A stretch of 64,000 nt of DNA from Rhizobium indicum (GTDB lineage Bacteria > Pseudomonadota > Alphaproteobacteria > Rhizobiales > Rhizobiaceae): contig NZ_CP054021.1 of the NCBI RefSeq assembly GCF_005862305.2, positions 4,257,501 through 4,321,500 on the forward strand, in the 5' to 3' direction. A program made the translations under genes and the position numbers. How positions within the stretch are numbered: the first letter of the stretch is position 1; each line of letters opens with the position of its first letter. Below are positions 8,132-16,522 of this stretch, piece by piece. The notes below the pieces were generated by a model. That model was not told the DNA's origin, did no database searches, and worked only from the letters and a program-made list of their open reading frames with translations.

Positions 8132-9334
8132 TCATGACGATGCCTTCCTCTCGCGCTCTGCGAGTTCGGCCAGAATTTCTGCCTGGTGTTCGCCGAGACG
8201 CGGGCTTGGCCTGATATAACGCAGCGGCGTCTCCGACAGCACCACCGGCGTCCTGACCCCTGGGATCACGGTACCGGCGGCATCCGCAAGGTCGATGCGC
8301 AGGCCGCGGGCCTGCACCTGCGGATGGGCGAACATTTCCTCGATCGTATTGATCGCGCCTGATGGAACCGCGTTCTCTTCACAGGCCTTCAACAGATCCG
8401 CCTTTTGCCATTTCAGCGTCTCGGTGGAGATGAGGCGGCGCACTTCGGCGCGATTGCCGACGCGTGCCTTGTTGGTGGCGAAACGCTCGTCGCTCGCGAT
8501 GGCCTCCAGGCCGAGGATGGTGCAGAGGCGGCGGAACTGGCCGTCGTTTCCAACCGCGAGAATGAGATAACCATCCGCCGTCGGCACGACCTCATAGGGC
8601 GAGATATTGGGATGGGCATTGCCGAGGCGGGTCGGCGCCTCGCCGGAGACCAGGTAATTCATGTTCTGATCGGCGAGCACGGCCGATTGCACGTCGAGCA
8701 GGGCCATGTCGACCAACTGGCCTTCGCCTGACTTCAGGGCATGGATCAGGGCGGCTTCGATCGCCGAGACGGCATAAATGCCGGTGAAGATATCGGCGAT
8801 GGCGACACCTGCCTTCATCGGCTGGCCACCCGGCTCCCCGGTAATCGACATGAAGCCGGACATGCCCTGGACGATGTAATCGTAGCCGGCGAGGCTGGCA
8901 TAAGGGCCGTTCTGGCCGAAGCCGGTGATCGAGCAATAGACGAGCTTCGGGTTCACCTTGCGCAGGCTGTCATAATCGAGCCCGTATTTGACGAGGCCGC
9001 CGACTTTGAAATTCTCGATGACCACATCGGCGGTGGAGACGAGGCGGCGGACGAGATCCTGGCCTTCGGCGCTCTTCAGGTCGGCAGTGACGGAGCGCTT
9101 GCCGCGATTGGCGGCGTGGTAATAGGCGGCCGAGAGATTTTCGCCGTCGGCGCCCTCGACGAAGGGTGGCCCCCATTGGCGCGTATCGTCGCCGCCGTCG
9201 GGATTTTCGACCTTGATGACGTCGGCGCCGAGATCGGCGAGCATCTGTCCCGCCCAGGGGCCGGCGAGCACGCGAGCAAGCTCGATCACCCGGATGCCGG
9301 CAAGCGGCGGTTTTTTCGTCACGGTCTCCGTCAT
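8132..9334 (-). CDS. CaiB/BaiF class III CoA-transferase
   Basis: 400 residues. It opens with PPLAGIRVIELARVLAGP and ADLGADVIKVENPDGGDD, the standard class III start. The catalytic aspartate lies in GVAIADIFTGIYAV (about residue 175). Family members move CoA between carboxylic acids (formyl-CoA:oxalate, succinyl-CoA:acid and others) through an aspartyl-CoA thioester. It lies 13 bases upstream of the TPP enzyme in the same operon; the pairing recalls Frc/Oxc of oxalate breakdown, but the TPP partner lacks an oxalyl-CoA decarboxylase look. Acid substrate unknown. Confidence 0.93.
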   Translation of the reverse strand: MTETVTKKPPLAGIRVIELARVLAGPWAGQMLADLGADVIKVENPDGGDDTRQWGPPFVEGADGENLSAAYYHAANRGKRSVTADLKSAEGQDLVRRLVSTADVVIENFKVGGLVKYGLDYDSLRKVNPKLVYCSITGFGQNGPYASLAGYDYIVQGMSGFMSITGEPGGQPMKAGVAIADIFTGIYAVSAIEAALIHALKSGEGQLVDMALLDVQSAVLADQNMNYLVSGEAPTRLGNAHPNISPYEVVPTADGYLILAVGNDGQFRRLCTILGLEAIASDERFATNKARVGNRAEVRRLISTETLKWQKADLLKACEENAVPSGAINTIEEMFAHPQVQARGLRIDLADAAGTVIPGVRTPVVLSETPLRYIRPSPRLGEHQAEILAELAERERKASS

Positions 9335-9372
9335 GTTCCTCCGGGCTCTCGTTCTTAGATCTGGGCTTAGAT

Positions 9373-10326
9373 CTAGGGCGCCAGCGTCGCCTCTGATGTA
9401 CCGGATACCGGTTTCGATGCAAAGCGGCGCTCACGCCAGACAATGTAGAAGCCCGACGCCATGATAATCATGATGCCGAGCCATTTGACCGCATCCGGGA
9501 AGTCGCCAAAGACCAGCCAGGCGAAGATCGTCGCCGAGACGATCTCGAAATATTGCAGCGGTGCGAGCGTCGAGGCTGGTGCTGCGCGATAGGCATAGAC
9601 GCCGAGGATGCCCGATATCGCGGCCATGGCGCCGACGCCGGCGACGTAGAACCAGGCGCGGCCATCCGGCATGACCGGATCGAGATCGGAGCCGGTTCCC
9701 TGGCCCAGGAAAAGCAGGATGGCGCAGAAGAGCAGGCCCCAGATGCTCATCTGGAACTGCATCGCCCAAGGGTCCTCCTTGTGCGAGAGGACGCGGGTCA
9801 TCAGCACGAAGATGGCGATGCAGAGCGCGCTGACGACAGGCAGAAGCGCGATGTAGCCGACTTCTTCGAAACTCGGCTGGATGATCAGCATTGCCCCGAA
9901 GAAGCCTACGCCGCAGGCGCTATAGCGCCGCCAGCCGATCGTCTCCTTCAAGAAGATACCGCCGAGGATCGTCAGAATGATCGGCTCGACGAAGAAGATC
10001 GCAATCGCGTCGGCGACCGCCATGTATTTCAGCGTGGTGACGAAGGAGATCATCGAGACCGTGATGATCGCGCCGCGGATGGCATGGAACAGGTTCTGGC
10101 GCCAGGAAAAATCGGCAAAGCTGCGCCGCCATATCACAATCGGCAACATGCAGAGCGCCTGTACGGCGAAGCGGCCGGCGGTGATCTCCGCGGAAGGGAC
10201 TGTGACGATGGCAAGCTTGGCGAAAATATCGATGAGCGGCGAGAACATCACCGAGACAAACATCAGCACAAGCCCCATCGTCACGTCGGAGGCGGACGAA
10301 ACGGGGCGGACGGAGGTGCTGTTCAT
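9373..10326 (-). CDS. DMT-superfamily transporter (EamA domains)
   Basis: 317 residues with about ten hydrophobic segments arranged as two EamA repeats (for example MGLVLMFVSVMFSPLIDIF and FFVEPIILTILGGIFLKE, the latter the typical end of the first repeat). Inner-membrane drug/metabolite exporter. Its place between the alpha/beta hydrolase and the CoA-transferase, with short gaps of 48 and 38 bases, suggests it moves a substrate or product of that pathway. Substrate not readable. Confidence 0.9.
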   Translation of the reverse strand: MNSTSVRPVSSASDVTMGLVLMFVSVMFSPLIDIFAKLAIVTVPSAEITAGRFAVQALCMLPIVIWRRSFADFSWRQNLFHAIRGAIITVSMISFVTTLKYMAVADAIAIFFVEPIILTILGGIFLKETIGWRRYSACGVGFFGAMLIIQPSFEEVGYIALLPVVSALCIAIFVLMTRVLSHKEDPWAMQFQMSIWGLLFCAILLFLGQGTGSDLDPVMPDGRAWFYVAGVGAMAAISGILGVYAYRAAPASTLAPLQYFEIVSATIFAWLVFGDFPDAVKWLGIMIIMASGFYIVWRERRFASKPVSGTSEATLAP

Positions 10327-10374
10327 GATGAAATCCCTGTACTCAGGATATTGGTCACTCAGGATATTGATCGC

Positions 10375-11304
10375 TCAGGATCTTGCGACGGCCCTGTCGC
10401 ACCAGTCCGCAAAGGCCGCGATCGCCGCATCCGCGCCGATCTCATTCAGTGTTTCGTGCCGCATGTCCTGATATATCTCAGTGCTGATACGGGAGAAGCC
10501 TTGGCCTTTCAAATGATTTGACAGCCAGAGCACGGCTTTTCCACGCTCCGTCGCCGGGTCTTCTTCGCCGCCGACGAGATGGATCGGCATGTCCCGCGGC
10601 AGCCGGTCGAGGTGGATTTTCTGCGGCGCGCGGAAGGTCAGCTCGAAGAGATCGAGCCAGAGAGAGACTGAGGCGTCAAAGCCGCAGAGCGGATCGGCGA
10701 CATACTTGTCGACTTCATCAGGTCTGCGCGACAGCCAGTCGAACTCGGTGCGGCGGCCGGGAATGGATTTGCCCCAGGTGCCGAAGGTGAGCTTCGGCAG
10801 CAAGCCGCTCGGCACGTCGGAGCCCTTCAGCATGCGCTCGGCAAGCAGCATCGCCTGGGCGGCGCGGCCGGCGAGGCCGACGGCGAAATTCGAATTCCAG
10901 ACGGCCACGGCATTGAAGTCGACCGGAGCCGTGACGGCAGCATTGAGGGCGATGAGGCCGCCCATCGAATGGCCGAAAAGGATCACCGGCAGGCGGGGAT
11001 GGCGGGAGGCCGCATGGCTGCGCATGGCGATGACGTCGCCGATCACCCTTTCGACCCCACCGCGCCGGGCAAAGCGGCCGATCGGCGCGTCGGGCGCCGT
11101 CGTCTCGCCGTGGCCGCGATGATCATGGGCATAGACATGATATCCGCGCGCCGCCATCGCCTCGGCAAAGGAGCGGTATCGTTTCGAATGTTCGGCCAAG
11201 CCATGCGATATCAACAGGATGCCGCGTGCCGGGGTGATGGCCTCGGCATGGTGATAGGCCAGCGACGCCCCTGGCACGGCGAGCCTATGCGTTTCAGAAA
11301 ACAT
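10375..11304 (-). CDS. Alpha/beta hydrolase, monoacylglycerol-lipase-like
   Basis: 309 residues. Hydrolase_4 (lysophospholipase) features: ISHGLAEHSKRYRSFAEAM near the N-terminus forms the oxyanion loop, the nucleophile elbow is FGHSMGGLIAL with Ser about 118, and the acid and histidine are plausibly in VGGEEDPAT and DMRHE. The frame is open to 11376, but ATG 11304 has GGGAGG at good spacing and begins at the usual family start. It is the first gene of a four-gene minus-strand operon (hydrolase, exporter, CoA-transferase, TPP enzyme). Likely cleaves an ester such as a monoacylglycerol. Confidence 0.88.
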   Translation of the reverse strand: MFSETHRLAVPGASLAYHHAEAITPARGILLISHGLAEHSKRYRSFAEAMAARGYHVYAHDHRGHGETTAPDAPIGRFARRGGVERVIGDVIAMRSHAASRHPRLPVILFGHSMGGLIALNAAVTAPVDFNAVAVWNSNFAVGLAGRAAQAMLLAERMLKGSDVPSGLLPKLTFGTWGKSIPGRRTEFDWLSRRPDEVDKYVADPLCGFDASVSLWLDLFELTFRAPQKIHLDRLPRDMPIHLVGGEEDPATERGKAVLWLSNHLKGQGFSRISTEIYQDMRHETLNEIGADAAIAAFADWCDRAVARS

Positions 11305-11462
11305 GTGATCCTCCCGGCGGCAACAGACCAGATCGCCGGGTAATTGCAACATGGGTATTTGATTATCTGATAACAATTTGTGGCCTTGTTGCGATTCAGG
11401 GTTGCGGCCTTTTGATTTTGATGCTTATTTGTTCCTGTATTGTTCTTTTTTTGGGGGTTGAA

Positions 11463-12203
11463 ATGAGCAGCATGCAGTTGCGTACCTTGTCGTTCGCTGT
11501 GTCGATGGTTATTGCCGGCGCCGCCGTGGCGCAGGAGGCTGGCGGGCGCACCCGCTTCATTCTGGCGGCGAGCTGGCAGCCGGCCTTTTGCCAGACGAAC
11601 CAGAAGAAGGCCGAGTGTGCGAGCCAGACCGGCGAGCGTCCCGATGCGACGAACTTTTCCTTGCACGGACTTTGGCCAATGCGGCAGGATTATTGCGGCG
11701 TAAGCGCCGAGCAGAAGGCCGCCGACAAGGATGGCGACTGGAACAAGCTGCCGGAGGTCACGCTTGCGGCGGAGACGAAGACGGCGCTCGCAAAGGCGAT
11801 GCCCGGCACGCAATCCGGCCTGGAACGGCATGAATGGGTGAAGCATGGCACCTGCACGAAGATGAGCGCCGACGACTATTTCGGTGTCGGTGTGCATCTC
11901 GTGGGCGCACTCAACGCGTCGGCGGTGCGCGATCTTTTCGCTGCCAATATCGGCAAGCCGGTCAAGGCCGACGCGATCAAGGCGGCTTTCGACAAGAGCT
12001 TCGGCCCGGGTGCCGGCGACCGCGTCAAGATGAGCTGCCGGCGGGCCGGCAATGTCAGGATGATCAGCGAGCTGACGATCGGGCTTTCGGAAGCCGCCGG
12101 GGCGGCATCGGCGAAAAGTGCCGGGCTTGCCGATCTGATCCAGGGTGCTGGAAAAACATCGTTCGGCTGTGACGAGGGCGTCGTCGATGCTGCGGGCTTT
12201 TGA
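11463..12203 (+). CDS. Ribonuclease T2 family protein, exported
   Basis: 246 residues with a signal peptide (hydrophobic core FAVSMVIAGAAVA, cleavage after AQE about residue 24). Both catalytic blocks of the family are present: CAS I as SLHGLWP and CAS II as ERHEWVKHGTC, each with its catalytic histidine. Several cysteines fit a disulfide-bonded periplasmic enzyme. It would cut single-stranded RNA to 2',3'-cyclic phosphates, probably for phosphate or nucleotide scavenging. The ATG at 11463 follows a GGGGG stretch; upstream in-frame codons encode an unconvincing leader. Transcribed divergently from the hydrolase operon. Confidence 0.93.
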   Translation: MSSMQLRTLSFAVSMVIAGAAVAQEAGGRTRFILAASWQPAFCQTNQKKAECASQTGERPDATNFSLHGLWPMRQDYCGVSAEQKAADKDGDWNKLPEVTLAAETKTALAKAMPGTQSGLERHEWVKHGTCTKMSADDYFGVGVHLVGALNASAVRDLFAANIGKPVKADAIKAAFDKSFGPGAGDRVKMSCRRAGNVRMISELTIGLSEAAGAASAKSAGLADLIQGAGKTSFGCDEGVVDAAGF

Positions 12204-12233
12204 CCGGAAATCCTGAGTAAACCGGGTTTGGCG

Positions 12234-12262
12234 TTGCCCGCAGGCGCTGTTTCGCCTACATA
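12234..12262 (+). promoter_or_regulatory. Candidate sigma-70 promoter of ettA
   Basis: TTGCCC, 17 bases, TACATA, placed about 38 bases before the ettA start codon. Pattern match by eye only. Confidence 0.45.
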
Positions 12263-12300
12263 GCGGCACAATCGAAGTTTCCCGCCCGGAGCAGCGCAGC

Positions 12301-13950
12301 ATGGCACGTCAGTTCATCTATCATATGTCCGGCCTCAACAAGGCCTATGGCAACAAGAAGATCCTGGAGAATATCCACCTTTCGTTCTACCCGGATGCCA
12401 AGATCGGTATCCTTGGTCCGAACGGCGCGGGTAAATCCACCGTGCTGCGCATCATCGCAGGTCAGGACAAGGAGTATACCGGCGAAGCCTGGCTCGCCGA
12501 AGGTGCGACGGTCGGCTATCTGGAGCAGGAGCCGCATCTCGATCCCAACAAGACGGTGTTCGAGAATGTCATGGAAGGCGTCGCCTCGAAGACGGCTGTC
12601 CTCGATCGCTATAATGAATTGATGATGAACTATTCCGACGAGACGGCGGAAGAGGGCGCCAAGCTTCAGGACGTCATCGATAGCCAGAACCTCTGGGATC
12701 TGGAAAGCCAGGTCGAGATGGCGATGGAAGCGCTGCGCTGCCCGCCGCGCGACGCCGAAGTCACCAGCCTTTCCGGTGGTGAGCGTCGCCGTGTTGCGCT
12801 CTGCCGCCTGCTGCTTTCGCAGCCGGATCTGCTGCTGCTCGACGAACCGACCAACCACCTAGACGCCGAAACCATCGCCTGGCTCGAAAAACATCTGCGC
12901 GACTATCCGGGCGCCGTGATGATGATTACCCACGATCGCTACTTCCTTGACAACGTCACCGGATGGATTCTCGAACTCGACCGCGGCCGTGGCATCCCCT
13001 ACGAAGGCAACTACTCGGCCTACCTGCAGGCGAAAGCCAAGCGCATGCTGCAGGAAAGCCGCGAAGACGCATCGCGCCAGAAGGCGATCAGCCGCGAACA
13101 GGAATGGATCGCTTCCAGCCCGAAGGCTCGTCAGGCCAAATCCAAGGCGCGTATCAAGTCCTATGAGCAGTTGGTGGATGCCGCCGAGAAGCAGCGTCCC
13201 GGCGACGCGCAGATCATCATCCCGGTCAGCGAGCGCCTCGGCCAGGTGGTCATCGAGATGGACGGCATCACCAAGGGCTTCGAGGGCCGTACGCTGATCA
13301 ACGACCTGTCGATCAAGCTGCCGCCAGGCGGCATCGTCGGCATCATCGGCCCGAACGGCGCCGGTAAGACGACGCTATTCAGGATGATCACCGGCCAGGA
13401 AACGCCGGATGGCGGTTCGATCCGCATCGGCGAGACCGTGCATCTCGGTTATGTCGACCAGAGCCGTGACACCCTTGCGGCCGACAAGACGGTCTGGGAG
13501 GAAATCTCCGGCGGCGCCGAAATCATCAAGCTTGGCAAGTTCGACATGAACTCCCGTGCCTATTGCGGCGCCTTCAACTTCAAGGGCGGCGATCAGCAGC
13601 AGAAGGTCGGCAATCTCTCTGGTGGTCAGCGCAACCGTGTTCACCTTGCCAAGATGCTGAAGGCCGGCGGCAACGTTCTGCTGCTCGACGAACCGACCAA
13701 CGACCTCGATACGGAAACGCTGGGTGCCTTGGAAAACGCGCTGGAGAACTTTGCCGGCTGCGCCATCATCATCAGCCATGATCGCATGTTCCTCGACCGT
13801 TTGGCGACGCATATCCTCGCTTTCGAAGGCGACGGCCATGTCGAATGGTTTGAAGGCAACTTCGAGGATTATGAACAGGACAAGGTTCGCCGTCTCGGCC
13901 CCGACGCCCTTAACCCGGGCAGCCAGGCTCACAAGCGTCTGACACGCTGA
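12301..13950 (+). CDS. ettA: Energy-dependent translational throttle EttA (ABC-F)
   Basis: 549 residues, soluble ABC-F protein with two ABC domains and no membrane segments. First domain: GPNGAGKST, signature LSGGERRRVALC and DEPTNHLD. Second: GPNGAGKTT, LSGGQRNRVHLAKM and DEPTNDLD. The inter-domain linker (about residues 240-300) is rich in charged residues, as in the PtIM tRNA-contact region. EttA binds the ribosomal E site and gates the first elongation step according to ATP/ADP. Length and the starting MARQFIYHMSGLNKAYG match the EttA family closely. Own terminator downstream. Confidence 0.96.
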   Translation: MARQFIYHMSGLNKAYGNKKILENIHLSFYPDAKIGILGPNGAGKSTVLRIIAGQDKEYTGEAWLAEGATVGYLEQEPHLDPNKTVFENVMEGVASKTAVLDRYNELMMNYSDETAEEGAKLQDVIDSQNLWDLESQVEMAMEALRCPPRDAEVTSLSGGERRRVALCRLLLSQPDLLLLDEPTNHLDAETIAWLEKHLRDYPGAVMMITHDRYFLDNVTGWILELDRGRGIPYEGNYSAYLQAKAKRMLQESREDASRQKAISREQEWIASSPKARQAKSKARIKSYEQLVDAAEKQRPGDAQIIIPVSERLGQVVIEMDGITKGFEGRTLINDLSIKLPPGGIVGIIGPNGAGKTTLFRMITGQETPDGGSIRIGETVHLGYVDQSRDTLAADKTVWEEISGGAEIIKLGKFDMNSRAYCGAFNFKGGDQQQKVGNLSGGQRNRVHLAKMLKAGGNVLLLDEPTNDLDTETLGALENALENFAGCAIIISHDRMFLDRLATHILAFEGDGHVEWFEGNFEDYEQDKVRRLGPDALNPGSQAHKRLTR

Positions 13951-13973
13951 TTTCACTCATTTTTGCTTTCGGA

Positions 13974-13999
13974 AGCCCCGGTTCGGCCGGGGCTTTTTC
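13974..13999 (+). terminator. Terminator of ettA
   Basis: AGCCCCGG (13974-13981) pairs with CCGGGGCT (13987-13994) around a five-base loop, followed by TTTTT. Confidence 0.85.
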
Positions 14000-14056
14000 A
14001 TGTCTGCCTCTGTCGCAATTTGAGCAGCCAATTTCGTGGAGAGAGCGAATTCTCGC

Positions 14057-14085
14057 TTGCCACCGCTTTTCAAATCACATAAAGA
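14057..14085 (+). promoter_or_regulatory. Candidate promoter of the regulator-metF operon
   Basis: TTGCCA (14057-14062), 17 bases, TAAAGA (14080-14085). The palindromic operator at 14079-14094 overlaps the -10 element, as expected for repression. Confidence 0.5.
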
Positions 14086-14094
14086 TATCTTTAT
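14079..14094. promoter_or_regulatory. Perfect 16-bp palindrome, likely ArsR-type operator
   Basis: ATAAAGATATCTTTAT is exactly its own reverse complement and lies 19 bases before the start codon of the ArsR-methyltransferase regulator. ArsR-family proteins bind such palindromes as dimers. Autoregulation of the regulator-metF operon is the inference; the protein resembles SahR-type methionine-cycle regulators. Confidence 0.65.
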
Positions 14095-14112
14095 ATCTTG
14101 ATCGGATCGAAA

Positions 14113-15138
14113 ATGAGCGAACCCTTGAAGCTTGGACTGGAGGCGCTGGTGGACGTCTTGAAGGCGGCCGGCGAGCCCACGCGCCTGCGTCTTCTGGCAC
14201 TTCTTGACGGCGGCGATCTGACGGTGACCGATCTTACCGAAATTCTCGGCCAATCCCAGCCCCGCATCTCGCGCCACCTGAAGCTGCTCGGCGAGGCCGA
14301 ACTGATCGAACGCTACCAGGAAGGCGCCTGGGCCTATTTCCGCCTCAAGCAGGACGGTAAGGCCGCCATGCTGGTGCGGGCGTTGCTGAAGCATGTTTCC
14401 GAGAACGATCCGACCATCCTTCGCGACGGCGAGCGGCTCTCGCAGGTCAAGCACCAGCGCGCCGAGCGGGCACAGGCCTATTTCAGCCGCAACGCGGCCG
14501 AATGGGACGAGCTTCGCCGCCTGCATGCGGCCGATGAGGAGGTCGACGCTGCCGTCATCCGGCTGCTCGGCAGCCAGCCGATCGACTCGCTGCTCGATCT
14601 CGGCACCGGCACCGGCCGCATCCTCGAACTCCTGTCCGGGCTCTACCGCCGGGCGACCGGCGTTGATGCCAGCCGCGACATGCTGAGCGTGGCACGCGCC
14701 AATCTCGACAAGTCCCGCATCACCAAGGCCACCGTGCGCCACGCCGATATCCTGAACCTGCCTTTCGAGGGACAGGATTTCGATCTGGTGACGATCCATC
14801 AGGTGCTGCATTTCTTCGATCAGCCGGAGATTGCGATCGCGGAAGCGGCGCGCATGCTCCGGCCGGGCGGCCGGCTCGTGGTCATCGACCTTGCGCCGCA
14901 CACGCTCGAATATCTCCGCGACGAGCATGCGCATGTCCGTCTCGGTTTTTCGCACCAGGCGATGTCCGACTGGTTGCGCAAGGCCGGGCTCGACGTCGAG
15001 CAGGTCGTCGATCTTCATCCGGGTCAGCAAAGCGGGCAGGGGTTGACGGTCACCGTCTGGCTCGCGCGAGATCCGAGGCGTCTCATGGCTTCGCAGACGA
15101 GCGAAGGCGCCGAACCTACATTTGCCGGGAGGGTATGA
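14113..15138 (+). CDS. ArsR-type regulator fused to SAM-dependent methyltransferase
   Basis: 341 residues, two domains. Residues about 8-95 form an ArsR winged helix with recognition segment LGQSQPRISRHLKLL. Residues about 145-320 form a class I methyltransferase fold with LDLGTGTGRILELL (motif I) and FDLVTIHQVLHFF. The fusion and the position one base upstream of metF point to a SahR-like sensor of S-adenosylmethionine/homocysteine that controls methionine-cycle genes; sensing rather than catalysis is an inference. ATG 14113 is preferred over the upstream TTG at 14098 because the ArsR domain begins there. No metal-binding CxC is visible in the ArsR part. Confidence 0.88.
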   Translation: MSEPLKLGLEALVDVLKAAGEPTRLRLLALLDGGDLTVTDLTEILGQSQPRISRHLKLLGEAELIERYQEGAWAYFRLKQDGKAAMLVRALLKHVSENDPTILRDGERLSQVKHQRAERAQAYFSRNAAEWDELRRLHAADEEVDAAVIRLLGSQPIDSLLDLGTGTGRILELLSGLYRRATGVDASRDMLSVARANLDKSRITKATVRHADILNLPFEGQDFDLVTIHQVLHFFDQPEIAIAEAARMLRPGGRLVVIDLAPHTLEYLRDEHAHVRLGFSHQAMSDWLRKAGLDVEQVVDLHPGQQSGQGLTVTVWLARDPRRLMASQTSEGAEPTFAGRV

Positions 15139-15139
15139 C

Positions 15140-16042
15140 ATGGCTTTGAAAAACGAAGCGCGCGGCCGCAACATCAGGGTCTCCTTCGAATTCTTCCCGC
15201 CGAAATCGGAGGAGATGGAAGGGCAGCTCTGGCATACCGTCAGCGAACTGCAGGACTGGGACCCGGATTTCGTCTCGGTGACTTATGGCGCCGGCGGCAC
15301 CACCAGAGCGCCGACGCTGACCGCCGTTACTCGGTTCCTGTCGCAGACGCCGCTTGCCACAGCCTCGCATCTCACCTGCGTCGGCGCGACCAAGGAGGAG
15401 ACGCATCAGGTAGTCGACACGTTCCGCAAGGCCGGCGTGACGCATTTCGTGGCGCTGCGCGGCGATGCGCCCGGCGGCGCCGGTGCGCCCTACCAGCCGC
15501 ATCCCGGCGGTTATGCCAATGCGGCGGAGCTGGTGGCCGGCCTGAAGGAAATCGGCGATTTCGAGATTTCGGTTTCCGCCTATCCGGAAAAACACCCGGA
15601 AAGCCGCGACACGGCGGCCGATATCGACATGCTGAAGCGCAAGGCCGAGAATGGCGCCGACCGGGCACTGACGCAATTCTTCTTCGACAACGATAATTTC
15701 GAGCGTTACCTGGAACGGGTGCGCGGCGCCGGCATCTCGATCCCCGTTGTGCCCGGCATCATGCCGATCCAGAACCTGACGCAGTTGAAGCGCTTCGCCG
15801 GGGCCTGCGGCACGATCATCCCCGCCTTTCTCGACGAGCGCTTCGCAGGCTTCGACGACAAGCCCGAGGAGCGGGCGAAGGTCGCCGCCGAAGTCGCTGC
15901 CGAACAGATCGAAGATCTCGTCCGGCGCGGCATCCACGACTTCCATCTCTATACGATGAACCGTGCGCCGCTGGTTTCCGCCGTGCTCGACAATCTCGGC
16001 CTCTCCCGCCGGCAAACAAAAAGTGCTGGCGCAGCCGCCTGA
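15140..16042 (+). CDS. metF: 5,10-methylenetetrahydrofolate reductase
   Basis: 300 residues, a FAD-dependent TIM barrel. It reduces methylene-THF to methyl-THF, the methyl donor for methionine synthase. Family blocks: VSFEFFPPKSEEM near the N-terminus with the catalytic glutamate, VSVTYGAGGTTR, HLTCVGATKEE, ALRGDAPGG, and QFFFDNDNF. ATG 15140 has GGGAGGG upstream and is separated from the regulator stop by one base, so the two are co-translated. Methionine-cycle control by the upstream regulator is strongly suggested. Confidence 0.96.
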   Translation: MALKNEARGRNIRVSFEFFPPKSEEMEGQLWHTVSELQDWDPDFVSVTYGAGGTTRAPTLTAVTRFLSQTPLATASHLTCVGATKEETHQVVDTFRKAGVTHFVALRGDAPGGAGAPYQPHPGGYANAAELVAGLKEIGDFEISVSAYPEKHPESRDTAADIDMLKRKAENGADRALTQFFFDNDNFERYLERVRGAGISIPVVPGIMPIQNLTQLKRFAGACGTIIPAFLDERFAGFDDKPEERAKVAAEVAAEQIEDLVRRGIHDFHLYTMNRAPLVSAVLDNLGLSRRQTKSAGAAA

Positions 16043-16044
16043 TC

Positions 16045-16075
16045 TTTGCGCGTCTGAAAGACGCGCGGCGCTGTA
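16045..16075. repeat. Palindromic intergenic repeat, family 1, copy C (partial)
   Basis: GCGCGTC-TGAAA-GACGCGC followed by GGCGCTGT matches the 3' half of the elements at 4634 and 30490. Only the second hairpin is present. It directly follows the metF stop. Confidence 0.6.
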
Positions 16076-16081
16076 AAAGTG

Positions 16082-16115
16082 AAAAGCGCATGTCGGGCGG
16101 GACATGCGCTTTTTC
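16082..16115 (+). terminator. Terminator of the regulator-metF operon
   Basis: AAAGCGCATGTC (16083-16094) pairs perfectly with GACATGCGCTTT (16101-16112) around a six-base loop, with T residues continuing after the stem. Confidence 0.88.
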
Positions 16116-16181
16116 GTTGGCGGATTGATCAGCTATTCAGGAGTTTAGGCACTATCAGTCATTACACTTTCGTCGGCCAGC

Positions 16182-16259
16182 TCAGATGAAGAGCATGGAC
16201 AAGACGAAAGCAAACGCTGCACTGACCAACAGAACATTCAAGGATTGCGTGAGTCCCAT
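16182..16259 (-). CDS. Predicted 25-residue single-span membrane microprotein
   Basis: A complete small gene too short for usual ORF cut-offs. It encodes 25 residues: MGLTQSLN followed by an unbroken hydrophobic run VLLVSAAFAFVLSMLFI that can span the inner membrane once, with almost no charge. The ribosome-binding site AGGAGA lies five bases before the ATG, and TATTAT (ATAATA at 16286-16291 on the plus strand) lies at promoter distance about 20 bases before the predicted transcript start. It sits in the otherwise empty 480-base gap between metF and a DMT transporter. Function unknown; small membrane proteins of this shape often bind and modulate a larger membrane complex. Confidence 0.62.
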   Translation of the reverse strand: MGLTQSLNVLLVSAAFAFVLSMLFI

Positions 16260-16522
16260 GTCTGTCTCCTCGCGTTAACCGGCCGATAATATGTCTGAAA
16301 TATGTCGGTTGGGAAGCAGATCTTATGCTGCGCTGCAGAAGAGTTCAGTGGATAAGTCGAATAGTGTTTCGGCAAGCGTTTGAAATTATTTGTTAATTTG
16401 CAACAAATTTTTGTTCACAGATTTTAACATGCCGTTAAATCGGGCGATCGCACATTTACCTATGCGCCTAAAACATGGCAGGCTCGCAACTGGTTGAAAA
16501 CATATGGAATTCGCAACCGGTT
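16260..16522. other. AT-rich intergenic stretch
   Basis: 263 bases between the microprotein start and the DMT transporter stop (the full metF-transporter gap is 480 bases). It holds the microprotein promoter candidate at its left edge, then an AT-rich segment around 16370-16450 with several TTAA tetramers. No further gene is supported. Confidence 0.5.

Noticed and set aside
6460..9334. Identification of the TPP enzyme and CoA-transferase as the oxalate pair Oxc/Frc
   Set aside because: The TPP enzyme has IlvB-like blocks and lacks the opening sequence I expect of oxalyl-CoA decarboxylase; kept only as a pathway analogy.
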